A stretch of DNA of 64,000 nucleotides from SSF14 sp046331245 (lineage in GTDB: Bacteria > Actinomycetota > Acidimicrobiia > Acidimicrobiales > Microtrichaceae): assembly GCA_046331245.1 (NCBI GenBank), contig JAXLRH010000005.1, forward strand, positions 1-64,000, written 5' to 3'. Positions 16,591 to 25,460 of the stretch are shown here, one piece after another; the stretch's first letter is position 1; the number at the start of each line of letters is the position of its first letter. The position numbers were made by a program, and so were the translations under genes. Under the pieces are notes generated by a model. That model ran no database searches. It saw only the letters and a list, made by a program, of their open reading frames with translations, and had not been told where the DNA came from.

Positions 16591-16596
16591 TACCAT
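16591..16596 (+). promoter_or_regulatory. Predicted -10 element of leaderless marR
   Basis: TACCAT lies 6 nt before GTG 16603, directly downstream of the 24-bp repeat array. No ribosome site is visible, so a leaderless transcript is likely. Confidence 0.45.
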
Positions 16597-16602
16597 GACC
16601 GG

Positions 16603-17040
16603 GTGGCGAGTCGACCGGACCGGGACGCGTTGGCGGACGAGGCGTGGGCGTCGCTGCTGTCGTACTTCCTGGCCCGCCGGCAGGTGTTCGTGAGGGTCGC
16701 CGTCGAGTTCGAGCTCACCCCCGGTGATCTCCACGCGCTCGTGTCGCTCGACCCCGACGAGCCCAAGCCCATGAAGGCGCTGGCCGAGACGTTCCGCTGC
16801 GACCCGTCGAACGCGACCTGGATGGTCGACCGCCTCGAGCAGCGCGGCATCGTGGAGCGGCGCACGGCGACGCACGATCGGCGGGTGCGCGCCGTCGCGG
16901 TCACCTCCGACGGGGTCGTGCTGCGCAACAAGGTGCTCTCGCGTCTCGGGGAGCCCCCGGCCGAGTTCGCCACCCTCACCGACGACGAACTGGAGGCGCT
17001 CCGGTGCGCACTCGCGAAGCTCGGCTCCACCGCACGCTGA
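16603..17040 (+). CDS. MarR-family transcriptional regulator
   Basis: A 145-residue winged-helix regulator. The recognition region is MKALAETFRCDPSNATWMVD followed by RLEQRGIVERRTATHDRRVR, the MarR wing with its DxRxR pattern. MarR proteins usually repress nearby genes and release DNA on binding small phenolic or oxidising ligands. The GTG start at 16603 sits 6 nt after a -10 hexamer and just behind a 24-bp tandem repeat that may hold its own operators. The 3' end overlaps a lipoprotein gene by 37 bp, so the lipoprotein is probably in the same transcript. Confidence 0.88.
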   Translation: MASRPDRDALADEAWASLLSYFLARRQVFVRVAVEFELTPGDLHALVSLDPDEPKPMKALAETFRCDPSNATWMVDRLEQRGIVERRTATHDRRVRAVAVTSDGVVLRNKVLSRLGEPPAEFATLTDDELEALRCALAKLGSTAR

Positions 17041-17609
17041 CCGCCGCGCTGGCGGTTCTTGTCGTGTCCACCGGCGCTGCCGCGTGCGGCGACGAGCCGT
17101 CCGACCTCGGGGCGAGCTCGTCGACCGAGGCGACCGGGGGCAGCACCACGGTCGCGCCCGGTGGCGTGAACGCGCTCGACCACCCCGAGCGGGTGCCCGA
17201 TCTGGTGCGCGCCCACCTCGGCGAGAACCCCGACCTCCGGCGCATCACGCTCGACGACTCCGGCTTCACCGTCCAGGTCCGCGACGCGGTGAAGCGGGAC
17301 AACATGGACGACTACGACTTCCACCGCGGCGTGTGGACGTCGCGGCCGGTGTCGGTCTCGCTGTCGGAGATCGCCGACTACGAGAAGGTCACCTTCCACC
17401 TGTCCGACGTCAACTGGGAAGCGGTGCCGGGGCTCATCCGCCAGGCGCTCGACGGGCTCGACCTCGAGGGCGAGAGCGTCGGCGCGGTCGGCTTCGACAA
17501 GCTGGCGGGCGACCCGCCGCGGGTCTACATCGGCGTGAACGGTCTACGAGGCTCCGGCCGGCTCATCGCGAACGCCGACGGCACCAACGTCGACGTGCAG
17601 CGCAGCTAG
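17004..17609 (+). CDS. Lipoprotein, function unknown
   Basis: A 201-residue predicted lipoprotein. The N-terminal signal (residues ~8-26) ends in a GAAAC lipobox, then comes a Ser/Thr-rich linker and a folded domain from ~50 to the end (for example PDLVRAHLGENPDLRRITL and WEAVPGLIRQALDGLDLEGE). No catalytic motif is recognised. GTG 17004 has a GGAG ribosome site and lies inside the 3' end of the MarR gene, suggesting translational coupling. It may be the MarR protein's regulatory target. Confidence 0.7.
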   Translation: MRTREARLHRTLTAALAVLVVSTGAAACGDEPSDLGASSSTEATGGSTTVAPGGVNALDHPERVPDLVRAHLGENPDLRRITLDDSGFTVQVRDAVKRDNMDDYDFHRGVWTSRPVSVSLSEIADYEKVTFHLSDVNWEAVPGLIRQALDGLDLEGESVGAVGFDKLAGDPPRVYIGVNGLRGSGRLIANADGTNVDVQRS

Positions 17610-17652
17610 CGTTCGCGTCGCTCGCCCGTCGGGGCGGCGGAGGGGGAACGAT

Positions 17653-19377
17653 ATGGCCGATCTCGTGGTCCGTGGGGGAACGCTCGTCGACGGCACCGGC
17701 TCGCCGCCGCGGCCCGCCGACGTGGTGATCACCGACGGTCTCGTCGAACGGGTGGTGGAGGCGGGCGAGTCGCTCGGCGACGTCGGCGCGGCGGAGGTGA
17801 TCGACGCGACGGGGCTGCTCGTCACCCCCGGCTTCGTCGACATCCACACGCACTTCGACGGGCAGGTCACCTGGGACGAGACGCTCACGCCGTCGTGCTG
17901 GCACGGCGTGACCACGGTGGTGATGGGCAACTGCGGCGTGGGGTTCGCGCCGGTTCGCCCCGACCGCCATGAGTGGCTCATCGGGTTGATGGAGGGCGTG
18001 GAGGACATCCCCGGCGCCGCCCTCAGCGACGGCATCACCTGGGGGTGGGAGACCTACCCCGAGTTCCTCGACGCCGTCGAGGCGCGGCCCCTGGCGCTCG
18101 ACGTCGGCTCGCTGATCCCCCACGGTTCGGTGCGCGCGTACGTGATGGGGGAGCGCGGCGCGCGCAACGAGGCGGCGACCGACGAGGACATCGCCGAGAT
18201 GGCGGCGATCGTGCGGGAGGGGATGGCCGCAGGCGCGCTCGGCTTCTCGACCTCGCGCACCGTGGCCCACATGGCCATCGACGGCGAACCGGTGCCCGGA
18301 ACGTTCGCGGCCGAGGCCGAGCTGTTCGGCCTCGGCGACGCGCTCGCCGCGGCCGGCGCCGGCGTGTTCGAGCTCGCTCCGGCGGGCGCGCTCGGCGAGG
18401 ACCTCGCCGCGCCGGAACGCGAGATGGAGTGGATGCGCGCGCTCGCCGCCCGCACCGGCCGTCCCGTCGTCTTCGCCATGACGCAGAACGACCACGACCC
18501 GACCAGCTGGCAGCGCATGCTCGACCTCTGCGCCGAGGCGCGCACCGAGGGCGTCGACGTGCACCCGCAGGTGGCCGGCCGTCCGGTGAACCTGCTGCTC
18601 GGTCTCGAGACGTTCCACCCGTTCAGCTACTGCCCGTCGTGGGGCCCGCTCGGGTTCCTGTCGGTCGCCGAGCGGCTCGACGCGATGCGCGACCCGGCCT
18701 TCCGGGAGACGCTCCTCGCCGAGGTGGCGGACGTCGACCCGATGTTCATGCAGTTCCTCGATCCCGAGCGGGTGTTCCCCATGGGCGAGGTGCCCAACTA
18801 CGAGCCGCCCCGTTCCGAGTCGATCGCCGAGCAGGCCCGTCGCCTGGGCGTCACCCCGATGGAGCGCTACTACGACGTCCTGATGGAGGACGAGGGGCGC
18901 CAGCTCATCATGCGGCCCATCCTCAACTACAGCGACTTCACGCTCGACCCGGTGCGGTCGATGCTCACGCATCCGACGACCGTCTGGGGCCTCGGCGACG
19001 GCGGTGCCCACTGCGGTACCACCTGCGACGCGTCGACGCCGACGTTCATGCTCGCCCACTGGACCCGCGACCGCGACGGCGACCGGCTCCCGCTCGAGCT
19101 CGTCGTCGCGAAGATGACGAGCGAGACGGCAACGCTGTTCGGCCTGCACGACCGGGGAGTCGTGGCGCCCGGCCTCGTCGGCGACCTCAACGTGATCGAC
19201 TACGACGCCCTGTCGCTGCCGCGCCCCGAGATGGTGCACGACCTGCCGGGCGACGCCCGTCGGTTCGTGCAGGGAGCCACCGGCTACGTCGCCACCGTCA
19301 AGAGTGGGCAGGTGACCTTCCGCGGCGGAGTCGACCAGGGCGTTCGCCCCGGCCGACTCCTGCGCGGACCTCGCTGA
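17653..19377 (+). CDS. N-acyl-D-amino-acid deacylase-like amidohydrolase
   Basis: A 574-residue metal-dependent amidohydrolase (D-aminoacylase branch). The TIM-barrel metal motif GFVDIHTHFDGQ appears near residue 61, NCGVG supplies the cysteine ligand typical of D-aminoacylases, and GDGGAHCG is the late catalytic Asp region. These enzymes hydrolyse N-acyl-D-amino acids; related members act on dihydropyrimidines or other amides, so the exact substrate is open. ATG 17653 is preceded by a strong GGAGGGGG ribosome site. No partner gene is adjacent; the downstream neighbour is convergent. Confidence 0.82.
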   Translation: MADLVVRGGTLVDGTGSPPRPADVVITDGLVERVVEAGESLGDVGAAEVIDATGLLVTPGFVDIHTHFDGQVTWDETLTPSCWHGVTTVVMGNCGVGFAPVRPDRHEWLIGLMEGVEDIPGAALSDGITWGWETYPEFLDAVEARPLALDVGSLIPHGSVRAYVMGERGARNEAATDEDIAEMAAIVREGMAAGALGFSTSRTVAHMAIDGEPVPGTFAAEAELFGLGDALAAAGAGVFELAPAGALGEDLAAPEREMEWMRALAARTGRPVVFAMTQNDHDPTSWQRMLDLCAEARTEGVDVHPQVAGRPVNLLLGLETFHPFSYCPSWGPLGFLSVAERLDAMRDPAFRETLLAEVADVDPMFMQFLDPERVFPMGEVPNYEPPRSESIAEQARRLGVTPMERYYDVLMEDEGRQLIMRPILNYSDFTLDPVRSMLTHPTTVWGLGDGGAHCGTTCDASTPTFMLAHWTRDRDGDRLPLELVVAKMTSETATLFGLHDRGVVAPGLVGDLNVIDYDALSLPRPEMVHDLPGDARRFVQGATGYVATVKSGQVTFRGGVDQGVRPGRLLRGPR

Positions 19378-19420
19378 ATCCGGGGGGAGGATCGCCAGGC
19401 CGGATGGTGTCGAGCCCGCG

Positions 19421-20035
19421 TCAGGTGAGGACGGTCTCGTCCTTCGGGGTGGTGCGTGCGTGCACGAGGCCCGCCAGCGTCGCCAGTGCGAGCACGGCGG
19501 CGACGAGGAAGCACACCAGCGCCGCCTGCCCGGCGCGCTCGCCGAAGATGCTGAAGCCGTAGCTGGTGAGGAGCAGGCCGCGCAGGGTCTCGCCCTTGAA
19601 CAGCGTGTCGACCTTGCCGGATGCGGTCTTGGCCTGGGCGACCAGCTCCGAGGTCGCGGCGCTGTCGGGGTCGCTCTTCACTGCGGCGTCGGCCTTGGCC
19701 TGGAGGGCGCGGGCGTCGCCGCTGCTCTCGGAGTAGGTCTTGCCGCCGTTGATCTCCTTCACGTGACGCCCGATGTACTCGTTGGCGTAGCACTCGGCCT
19801 GCTTGCCGGTGGTCATCGGCTTGCCGGCGTTCTCGACGAGGCAGGCCGCCTTCTTCTCGTCGGGCGCGAGGCCCGCCACCGGCGTGAACGTGATGCGCTG
19901 TTGGGCCAGCTGATCCTTCACGTACGTCTTGGCGAAGTTCGCCTGGTTGTTGAGCACCAGCCCGAGCACCAGCAGGAGGATGGCCGTCAGGCCCCCGCCG
20001 ATGCTGAACACCAGGTCGAGTGTGCGTCGCTTCAT
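19421..20035 (-). CDS. Membrane protein with an extracytoplasmic loop, function unknown
   Basis: A 204-residue protein with two membrane helices: residues ~8-28 (FSIGGGLTAILLLVLGLVL) and a C-terminal one (~170-192, LVCFLVAAVLALATLAGLV). Between them lies a soluble loop with two Cys (KAACLVENAG, QAECYANEY) that could form a disulfide outside the cell. No family motif is known to me. ATG 20035 has a GGAGGAGG ribosome site; an ATG 15 codons upstream lacks one. Confidence 0.65.
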   Translation of the reverse strand: MKRRTLDLVFSIGGGLTAILLLVLGLVLNNQANFAKTYVKDQLAQQRITFTPVAGLAPDEKKAACLVENAGKPMTTGKQAECYANEYIGRHVKEINGGKTYSESSGDARALQAKADAAVKSDPDSAATSELVAQAKTASGKVDTLFKGETLRGLLLTSYGFSIFGERAGQAALVCFLVAAVLALATLAGLVHARTTPKDETVLT

Positions 20036-20193
20036 GGTCCACCCCTCCTCCGGCAACGCGCCGGGTGCGCGTCGTTTCACGCCAGTAGGCCTGAGCGGGG
20101 GGTGGTGTCACCAGGGCCGAACGTCCCCCGGGGCCGGGACCTTGGTCGGTGATCGGGAAGGGCCGTGCGAGGACGACCCGGCGGTGGTCGGCG

Positions 20194-20883
20194 TCAGTCG
20201 AGGACTTCGTCGAGGGGCGGCGGCAGCGCCACGATCGCGTCGGTGTCGGTCGTGGTGACACGCGCCGCCGGGATGTCGCCGCCGGCGCCCAGGAGGTTGG
20301 TGGCCTCCTCCTTGTCGCCGCCCGTGATGAGGAAGACGCGGTGCCGGGCCCGGTTGATGCACGGCACGGTAAGGGTCATGCGCACGAAGCCGTTGTAGAG
20401 CTTGCTGATGGCGACGTCGCGGTCGACGATGTCGATCACCGGGTCGCCGGGGGGCCAGCTCGCGGTGTGCCCGTCGGAGCCGAGCCCGAGGTGCACGAGG
20501 TCGAGGGTCGAGTCGCACAGGCGGGCGAGATCGGCGGCGTACGCCGCGGCGGCCTCGCCGAGGTCGGGCGCGGTGACGTCCATCAGGTGCACGTTCGACG
20601 CGAGGATCGGCGCCAGCGCGAGCAGCGACGTCTTGAGGCCGACGCTGTTGCGGTCGACGTCGCGGTCGGGCGCCACGCGCTCGTCGACCTGCCACACGTG
20701 CACGCTCGACCAGTCGAGCTCACGTCGGGCGAGGACGCCGAACAGCTCCCACGGAGCTCGGCCGCCGGAGAGCGCGAGGTGGCAGCTGCCACGCTGCTCG
20801 ATGGCGTGGTTGATGTGTTCGGCCATGAACGCCGCACCGACGGAGGCGAATTCCTCGGTGGCGACGTAACGGAACTGGATCAT
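20194..20883 (-). CDS. pgl: 6-phosphogluconolactonase
   Basis: A 229-residue enzyme of the DevB/Pgl family, hydrolysing 6-phosphoglucono-1,5-lactone to 6-phosphogluconate. Family motifs are LALSGGRAPWELF near residue 38, WQVDERVAPDRDVDRNSVG, and LGLGSDGHTASWPPG. It is the third gene of a gnd-zwf-pgl set on the minus strand, 44 bp after zwf, so all three steps of the oxidative pentose-phosphate branch are together. The fold is shared with glucosamine-6-phosphate deaminase, but the context makes Pgl near certain. Confidence 0.92.
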   Translation of the reverse strand: MIQFRYVATEEFASVGAAFMAEHINHAIEQRGSCHLALSGGRAPWELFGVLARRELDWSSVHVWQVDERVAPDRDVDRNSVGLKTSLLALAPILASNVHLMDVTAPDLGEAAAAYAADLARLCDSTLDLVHLGLGSDGHTASWPPGDPVIDIVDRDVAISKLYNGFVRMTLTVPCINRARHRVFLITGGDKEEATNLLGAGGDIPAARVTTTDTDAIVALPPPLDEVLD

Positions 20884-20927
20884 GACGGCAGGGCCTCAGA
20901 TGACTTCGGGTGACTTCGGGTGTCGTC

Positions 20928-22331
20928 TCACGTCGTGTGGGACGGCTCGTACCAACCCTCCGAGCCTACGAGGTCGTCGGCATGGGCGGGACCCCACGTG
21001 CCGCGTTCATAGGTGTGGACGTCGCCGGGGTGGTCGAGCGCCGGCTGCACGATGCGCCAGGTCTCCTCCACCACGTCGTAGCGGCCGAACCGGCGGGGGT
21101 TGCCGTCGAGGGCGTCGTCGAGCAGGCGCTCGTAGGCCTCGGCCCGCTCGCCCAGCGCGGCGGCGAAGTCGACGGCGATGTCGATCGGCTCGGAGTCGAG
21201 GTCGCGGCCCGGCTGCTTGGCGTTGACGGTGAGGGTGACGCCGTCCGCCTTCCCCAGGCGGAAGCGCACCAGGTTGGCGCGAGGGCCGGGAGGCCCGCTC
21301 TCGTCGAACAGCATCGCCGGGGGATGGCGGAACTCGACGACCGCCTCGGTCGCCGAGACCGGCATCGCCTTGCCGGCCCGCACGTAGAAGGGGACGCCGG
21401 CCCAGCGCCACGACTCGATCTCGAGGCGCGCGGCGACGTAGGTCTCGGTGGTCGACCCGGCGGCCACGCCGGGCTCGTCGAGGTAGCCCTCGTATTGCCC
21501 GCGCACCAGCGACGACGGGTCGAGCGACCGCATCGCCGAGAACACCTTCAGCTTCTCGTCGGTGAGGTACTTGGCGTCGGCGCCGACGGGCGGCTCCATC
21601 GCGAGGAGCGCGACCACCTGCAGGAGGTGGTTCTGCACGACGTCGCGCAGGCAGCCGACGGAGTCGTAGAACGATCCTCGGCCCTCGACGCCGAACGGCT
21701 CGGCCATCGTGATCTGCACCGACGCGACGTAGTTGCGGTTCCAGATCGGCTCGAGGAGCGTGTTCGCGAAGCGGAACACCAGGAGGTCCTCCACCGACTC
21801 CTTGCCGAGGTAGTGGTCGATGCGGAAGATCTGGCTCTCGGCGAGGTGGTCGTGGAGGAGGCGGTTGAGATCCTCCGCCGAGGCCAGGTCGCGACCGAAC
21901 GGCTTCTCCACGACGAGTCGTGCGTGCTCGGTGAGGCCGACGTCGGCGAGCGAGCGCACGACGGTGGGGAACATGCCGGGCGGGATGGCGAGATAGTGCA
22001 CCGGCAGCTTCGAGTTGCGCTCGGTGAGGCAGCGGGCGAGGTCGTCGAACACGTTGCTGTCGGCGTAATCGCCGGTGACGAGGTGGAGGTTGGCGCACAC
22101 CTGGTCGATGACCGCCTCGTCGGCGTCGGGCACGCCGGTGGTGATGGCCTCGCGGACGTGGGCGTGGAAGTCGTCGTCGTGCCAGTCGCTGCGGGACACC
22201 CCGATGATCGGCACCCCGAGGTTGCCCTTCTGGGCCATGCGGTAGATCGCCGGGAACAACTTCTTCTTGGCGAGGTCGCCGGTGGCGCCGAACAGCACCA
22301 GGGCGTCGGCGCGGGCCGGGGCCGCGCTCAC
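20928..22331 (-). CDS. zwf: Glucose-6-phosphate 1-dehydrogenase
   Basis: A 467-residue enzyme oxidising glucose 6-phosphate to 6-phosphogluconolactone with NAD(P)+. The nucleotide loop LVLFGATGDLAKKKLFPAIY is at the N-terminus, VVEKPFGRDL follows, and the active-site signature is FRIDHYLGKE. The C-terminal part contains WAGVPFYVRAGKAMP. GTG 22331 overlaps the stop of gnd as GTGA, so translation is coupled. An OpcA-type partner, common beside actinobacterial zwf, is not present. Confidence 0.94.
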   Translation of the reverse strand: MSAAPARADALVLFGATGDLAKKKLFPAIYRMAQKGNLGVPIIGVSRSDWHDDDFHAHVREAITTGVPDADEAVIDQVCANLHLVTGDYADSNVFDDLARCLTERNSKLPVHYLAIPPGMFPTVVRSLADVGLTEHARLVVEKPFGRDLASAEDLNRLLHDHLAESQIFRIDHYLGKESVEDLLVFRFANTLLEPIWNRNYVASVQITMAEPFGVEGRGSFYDSVGCLRDVVQNHLLQVVALLAMEPPVGADAKYLTDEKLKVFSAMRSLDPSSLVRGQYEGYLDEPGVAAGSTTETYVAARLEIESWRWAGVPFYVRAGKAMPVSATEAVVEFRHPPAMLFDESGPPGPRANLVRFRLGKADGVTLTVNAKQPGRDLDSEPIDIAVDFAAALGERAEAYERLLDDALDGNPRRFGRYDVVEETWRIVQPALDHPGDVHTYERGTWGPAHADDLVGSEGWYEPSHTT

Positions 22332-23389
22332 GACGCCGGCTTCTCGGCGTGCCCGCCGAACTGCTTGCGCATGGCCGACAGCACCTGGTCGCCGTAGGTG
22401 GCCTCGCCGCGACTGCTGAACCGGGAGAACAGGCTGGCGGCGAGCACCGGGGTGGGCACGCCCGACTGCACCGCGGCCTCCACCGTCCAGCGGCCCTCGC
22501 CGGAGTCGGACACGCGGCCGGCGAACCCGGCGAGCGTCGGGTCGTCGACGAGGCCGGCCGCCGTCAGGTCGAGCAGCCACGACGCGACCACCGAGCCGCG
22601 TCGCCACACCTCGGTGATGGCGGGGATGTCCAGGTCGAAGCGGAAGTGCTCGGGATGGCGGAGGGGTGTGGTCTCGGCGTCGTGTGTCTGCTCGCCGGCC
22701 CCGACGTTGGCGTGGTGCAGCACGTTGAGGCCCTCGGCGTAGGCGGCCATCAGGCCGTACTCGATGCCGTTGTGCACCATCTTCACGAAGTGGCCCGAGC
22801 CGGCCGGGCCGCAGTGCAGCCAGCCGCGTTCCTGGGTGGTCGTGTCGCCGGCGAGGCCGGGGGTGCGCTCGGCGGCGCCGAAGCCGGGCGCCAGCGACTC
22901 GAAGATCGGCGCCAGGCGGTCGACCGACTCCTGGGCGCCGCCGATCATGAGGCAGTAGCCGCGCTCGAGCCCGAACACGCCGCCCGACGTGCCCACGTCG
23001 AGGTAGGTGATGCCGTCGGCGGCGAGCGCCTCGGCCCGGCGGATGTCGTCGTGGTAGTGGCTGTTGCCGCCGTCGATGATCGTGTCGCCGGGGGACAGGA
23101 GCGGTGCGAGGTCGCCGATGGTGTCGTCCACGAACGCCGCCGGCACCATGATCCACACCGATCGGGGCGCGGCGAGCCGGCCCACGAGGTCGGCGAGGTC
23201 GGTGGCGCCGACGGCGCCGTCGGCCACCACCGACGCGACGGCGTCGGTGCTGAGGTCGTAGGCCACGCACGGGTGGCCGGCGCGGGTGAGGCGGCGCACC
23301 ATCGACGCCCCCATCCGCCCCAGGCCCACCATGCCCAGCTGGGTCGGGGTGTCGGTCGTGGCGGGCGTGGACTCGGGGGCGTCGGTCAT
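22328..23389 (-). CDS. gnd: 6-phosphogluconate dehydrogenase, decarboxylating (short form)
   Basis: A 353-residue enzyme converting 6-phosphogluconate to ribulose 5-phosphate and CO2. The N-terminal Rossmann motif is LGMVGLGRMGASMVRRL, DGGNSHYHDD lies at ~107, GTSGGVFGLERGYCLMIGG follows, and the substrate motif GHFVKMVHNGIEYGLM is at ~200. It lacks the long C-terminal extension of the ~470-residue type and matches the YqeC/GndA short class, many of which prefer NAD+. ATG 23389 has AAGACT 6 nt upstream. First gene of the gnd-zwf-pgl operon. Confidence 0.92.
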   Translation of the reverse strand: MTDAPESTPATTDTPTQLGMVGLGRMGASMVRRLTRAGHPCVAYDLSTDAVASVVADGAVGATDLADLVGRLAAPRSVWIMVPAAFVDDTIGDLAPLLSPGDTIIDGGNSHYHDDIRRAEALAADGITYLDVGTSGGVFGLERGYCLMIGGAQESVDRLAPIFESLAPGFGAAERTPGLAGDTTTQERGWLHCGPAGSGHFVKMVHNGIEYGLMAAYAEGLNVLHHANVGAGEQTHDAETTPLRHPEHFRFDLDIPAITEVWRRGSVVASWLLDLTAAGLVDDPTLAGFAGRVSDSGEGRWTVEAAVQSGVPTPVLAASLFSRFSSRGEATYGDQVLSAMRKQFGGHAEKPAS

Positions 23390-23441
23390 CGGCTCAGTCT
23401 TTCAGTCGGGGGGATGGGTGGGGCGGCGACGCGCCCGTTCG

Positions 23442-24647
23442 TCACGCGGCCGTCACGGCCACGATCGTGTCGGTGGCCGTGGGCGCGAGCCCGCCGAAGA
23501 GGTAGGCGGTGGTGCCGGACACGACGGCGGTGGCGTCGGAGCGCGGCTCGGGCAGGGTGCCGGCGACCGTGGTCGCTCCGGTGATGGGGTCGATGCGGTA
23601 GATCTGGTCGGACGGGCCCTTCGCGGTGCGGCCGCCGGCCACGAAGATCGCGCCGCCGAGCGTGAACCCCGAGCCCCGCGACAGACCGACCGGCAGCGGC
23701 GCGACGTCGGTCACGAGGCCGCTGTCGAGGTCGACGCGCTGGATGCCGGGGGTGAGCGCCTGGTCGAACTCCCCGCCGATCACCCAGATCGAGCGGCCGA
23801 GCACGGCCACCGCCGGGAAGCGGACGGGATGCGACAGCACGGCGACCGGCGTGAACGTCACCCCGTCGGTCGTGCGCAGCACCTCGTTGGTGGGCGACTT
23901 GCCGCTGTAGCCGCCGAGGAGCACGACGCCCTTGTCGCCGGGGACGCGCACCGCCGTCGCGTTCGTGCGGGGCTGCGGCAGCTTGCCGGTCTCGGTGACC
24001 GCTCCGGTGCGCGACACCGACAGCACCTTGTCGTAGACGGTGGTGCCCTTGCCGCCGCCCATCACCAGCACGCCCGAGCCGAGCGGCGCCATCGCCGGCG
24101 TGTGGACGGGGAGCGGGAGGTCGCCGATCTTCGAGGTGGCGCCGGTGGCGGGGTCGAAGCTCCACACGACGGTGGTGGAGGTCTTGGTCTTGTCGAGGCC
24201 GCCGGCGAGGAGGATGCGCTTGCCGAACGCGGTGCCGCCCGCCAGGACGTGCGGCGACGGGAGCTTCTGGGCGAGCCGTGTGGCGGTCGCGGTGGTGGCG
24301 GCCGGGAGCGGTGTCGTCGTGGTGGGCGCGACGCGGGTGGTGGACGGCACGGTCGTGGTGGACGTCGAGTCGTCGCCACCCGACGTGCAGCGCCACAGCA
24401 CGAGCACCAGCACGAGCCCGATGGCGAGGGTGCGGAGGAAGCGGACGCGCCGGCGCGGGCTCCACGAGTAGAAGGTGTCGGACAGGTCGCGCAAGAACCC
24501 GCCGATGCCGTCGCGTGCGCCGAACGCCGGGCCGCTCGCGCCGCGGCCGGACAGGTTGAGCGGCTTGCGGGGCGTGAGCGACGGCTGCCGGTCGTTGCGA
24601 CGTGGGGACGGGGATCGTTGCGGGGAGCGCGGGGTCCGTGACGCCAT
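23442..24647 (-). CDS. Membrane-anchored kelch-repeat protein
   Basis: A 401-residue type II membrane protein. Residues ~1-65 are cytoplasmic and basic, a single helix spans ~70-85 (LAIGLVLVLVLW), a Thr-rich linker follows to ~118, then five to six kelch blades to the C-terminus with repeated GG motifs (LAGGL, VMGGG, LLGGY, VIGGE, VAGGR, LFGGL). Kelch propellers bind proteins or glycans; no enzymatic residues are seen. ATG 24647 has CAGACT 6 nt upstream, so the mRNA may be leaderless. The linker style matches other surface proteins in this window. Confidence 0.75.
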   Translation of the reverse strand: MASRTPRSPQRSPSPRRNDRQPSLTPRKPLNLSGRGASGPAFGARDGIGGFLRDLSDTFYSWSPRRRVRFLRTLAIGLVLVLVLWRCTSGGDDSTSTTTVPSTTRVAPTTTTPLPAATTATATRLAQKLPSPHVLAGGTAFGKRILLAGGLDKTKTSTTVVWSFDPATGATSKIGDLPLPVHTPAMAPLGSGVLVMGGGKGTTVYDKVLSVSRTGAVTETGKLPQPRTNATAVRVPGDKGVVLLGGYSGKSPTNEVLRTTDGVTFTPVAVLSHPVRFPAVAVLGRSIWVIGGEFDQALTPGIQRVDLDSGLVTDVAPLPVGLSRGSGFTLGGAIFVAGGRTAKGPSDQIYRIDPITGATTVAGTLPEPRSDATAVVSGTTAYLFGGLAPTATDTIVAVTAA

Positions 24648-24659
24648 GGGAGGAGTCTG

Positions 24660-25460
24660 TCAGGCGCGACCGCGTGCGCGGCTTGCGGTTCGGTCGAGTT
24701 GCCGGCGCACCACCGGCCCGACGAGCCCGCCGACACGCGCTAGCACGGCGGTGGTGGGGTCGGCGAAGATCTGGAAGCGGTTGCGTTCGATCCCCGCGAC
24801 GATACGACGCGCCATGTGCTCGGCGGTGATGGGGGCGATCGCCGCCGACAGGGCAGCCGTCTCGGCCGGCTTCGTGAGGTTCTCGCGGTCGAAGCCCGGT
24901 GTCGCGGTGTCCGGCGGGTAGACGATGCCGACGCGCACGCCGTCACGAACCATCTCGGCCCGCACCACCTCGGCCAGCCCGCGCACCGCGAACTTGGTCG
25001 GCGAGTAGGCGCCGTACCCGAACACGCCCATCAGGCCGGCGGTGGACGACGTCACGAGCACGTGCCCGCGGCGTCGCTGCCGCATCGCCGGGGTGACGTG
25101 GCGGATCGCGTGGACCGCGCCCAGATAGTTCACCCGCATGTGCTGCTCGAACTGGTCGAGCGGCAGCTCCTCGAAGTAGCCGGGCAGCGCGTACCCGGCG
25201 CAGCAGAGGAGCACGTCGCACGGGCCGCCCGCCGCGATGAGGTCGTCGAGGGCGGCGCCCAGCGCGTCGGCATCGGTGACGTCGGCGTTGGCGGTGTGCA
25301 CCGGACCGTCGATCGTGCCGGCGGCGGCGTCCAGGACGTCGCGACGGCGCGCTACGAGGGACACCGTGGCGCCGCGGCGTGCCGCCTCCTGCGCGGTGGC
25401 CAGGCCGATGCCCTCGGACCCGCCGGTCACGATCAGGTGCGCCCCCCGCAGCTCGGTCAC
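24660..25460 (-). CDS. SDR resembling 3-ketodihydrosphingosine reductase (KDSR)
   Basis: A 266-residue SDR. It has TGGSEGIGLATA (NADPH loop), LVARRRDVLDAA, CCAGYALPGYFEELPLDQFE, SSTAGLMGVFGYGAYSPTKFA (Ser, Tyr, Lys; two adjacent motifs) and YPPDTATPGFDREN followed by TKPAET. From memory this last block and the FGYGAYS region are close to eukaryotic 3-dehydrosphinganine reductases. A role in sphingoid-base or other long-chain ketone reduction is plausible, but no serine palmitoyltransferase is visible here. The C-terminal membrane hairpin of the eukaryotic enzyme is weak or absent. GTG 25460 overlaps the stop of the YihY gene (GTGA), giving translational coupling. Confidence 0.72.
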   Translation of the reverse strand: MTELRGAHLIVTGGSEGIGLATAQEAARRGATVSLVARRRDVLDAAAGTIDGPVHTANADVTDADALGAALDDLIAAGGPCDVLLCCAGYALPGYFEELPLDQFEQHMRVNYLGAVHAIRHVTPAMRQRRRGHVLVTSSTAGLMGVFGYGAYSPTKFAVRGLAEVVRAEMVRDGVRVGIVYPPDTATPGFDRENLTKPAETAALSAAIAPITAEHMARRIVAGIERNRFQIFADPTTAVLARVGGLVGPVVRRQLDRTASRARGRA

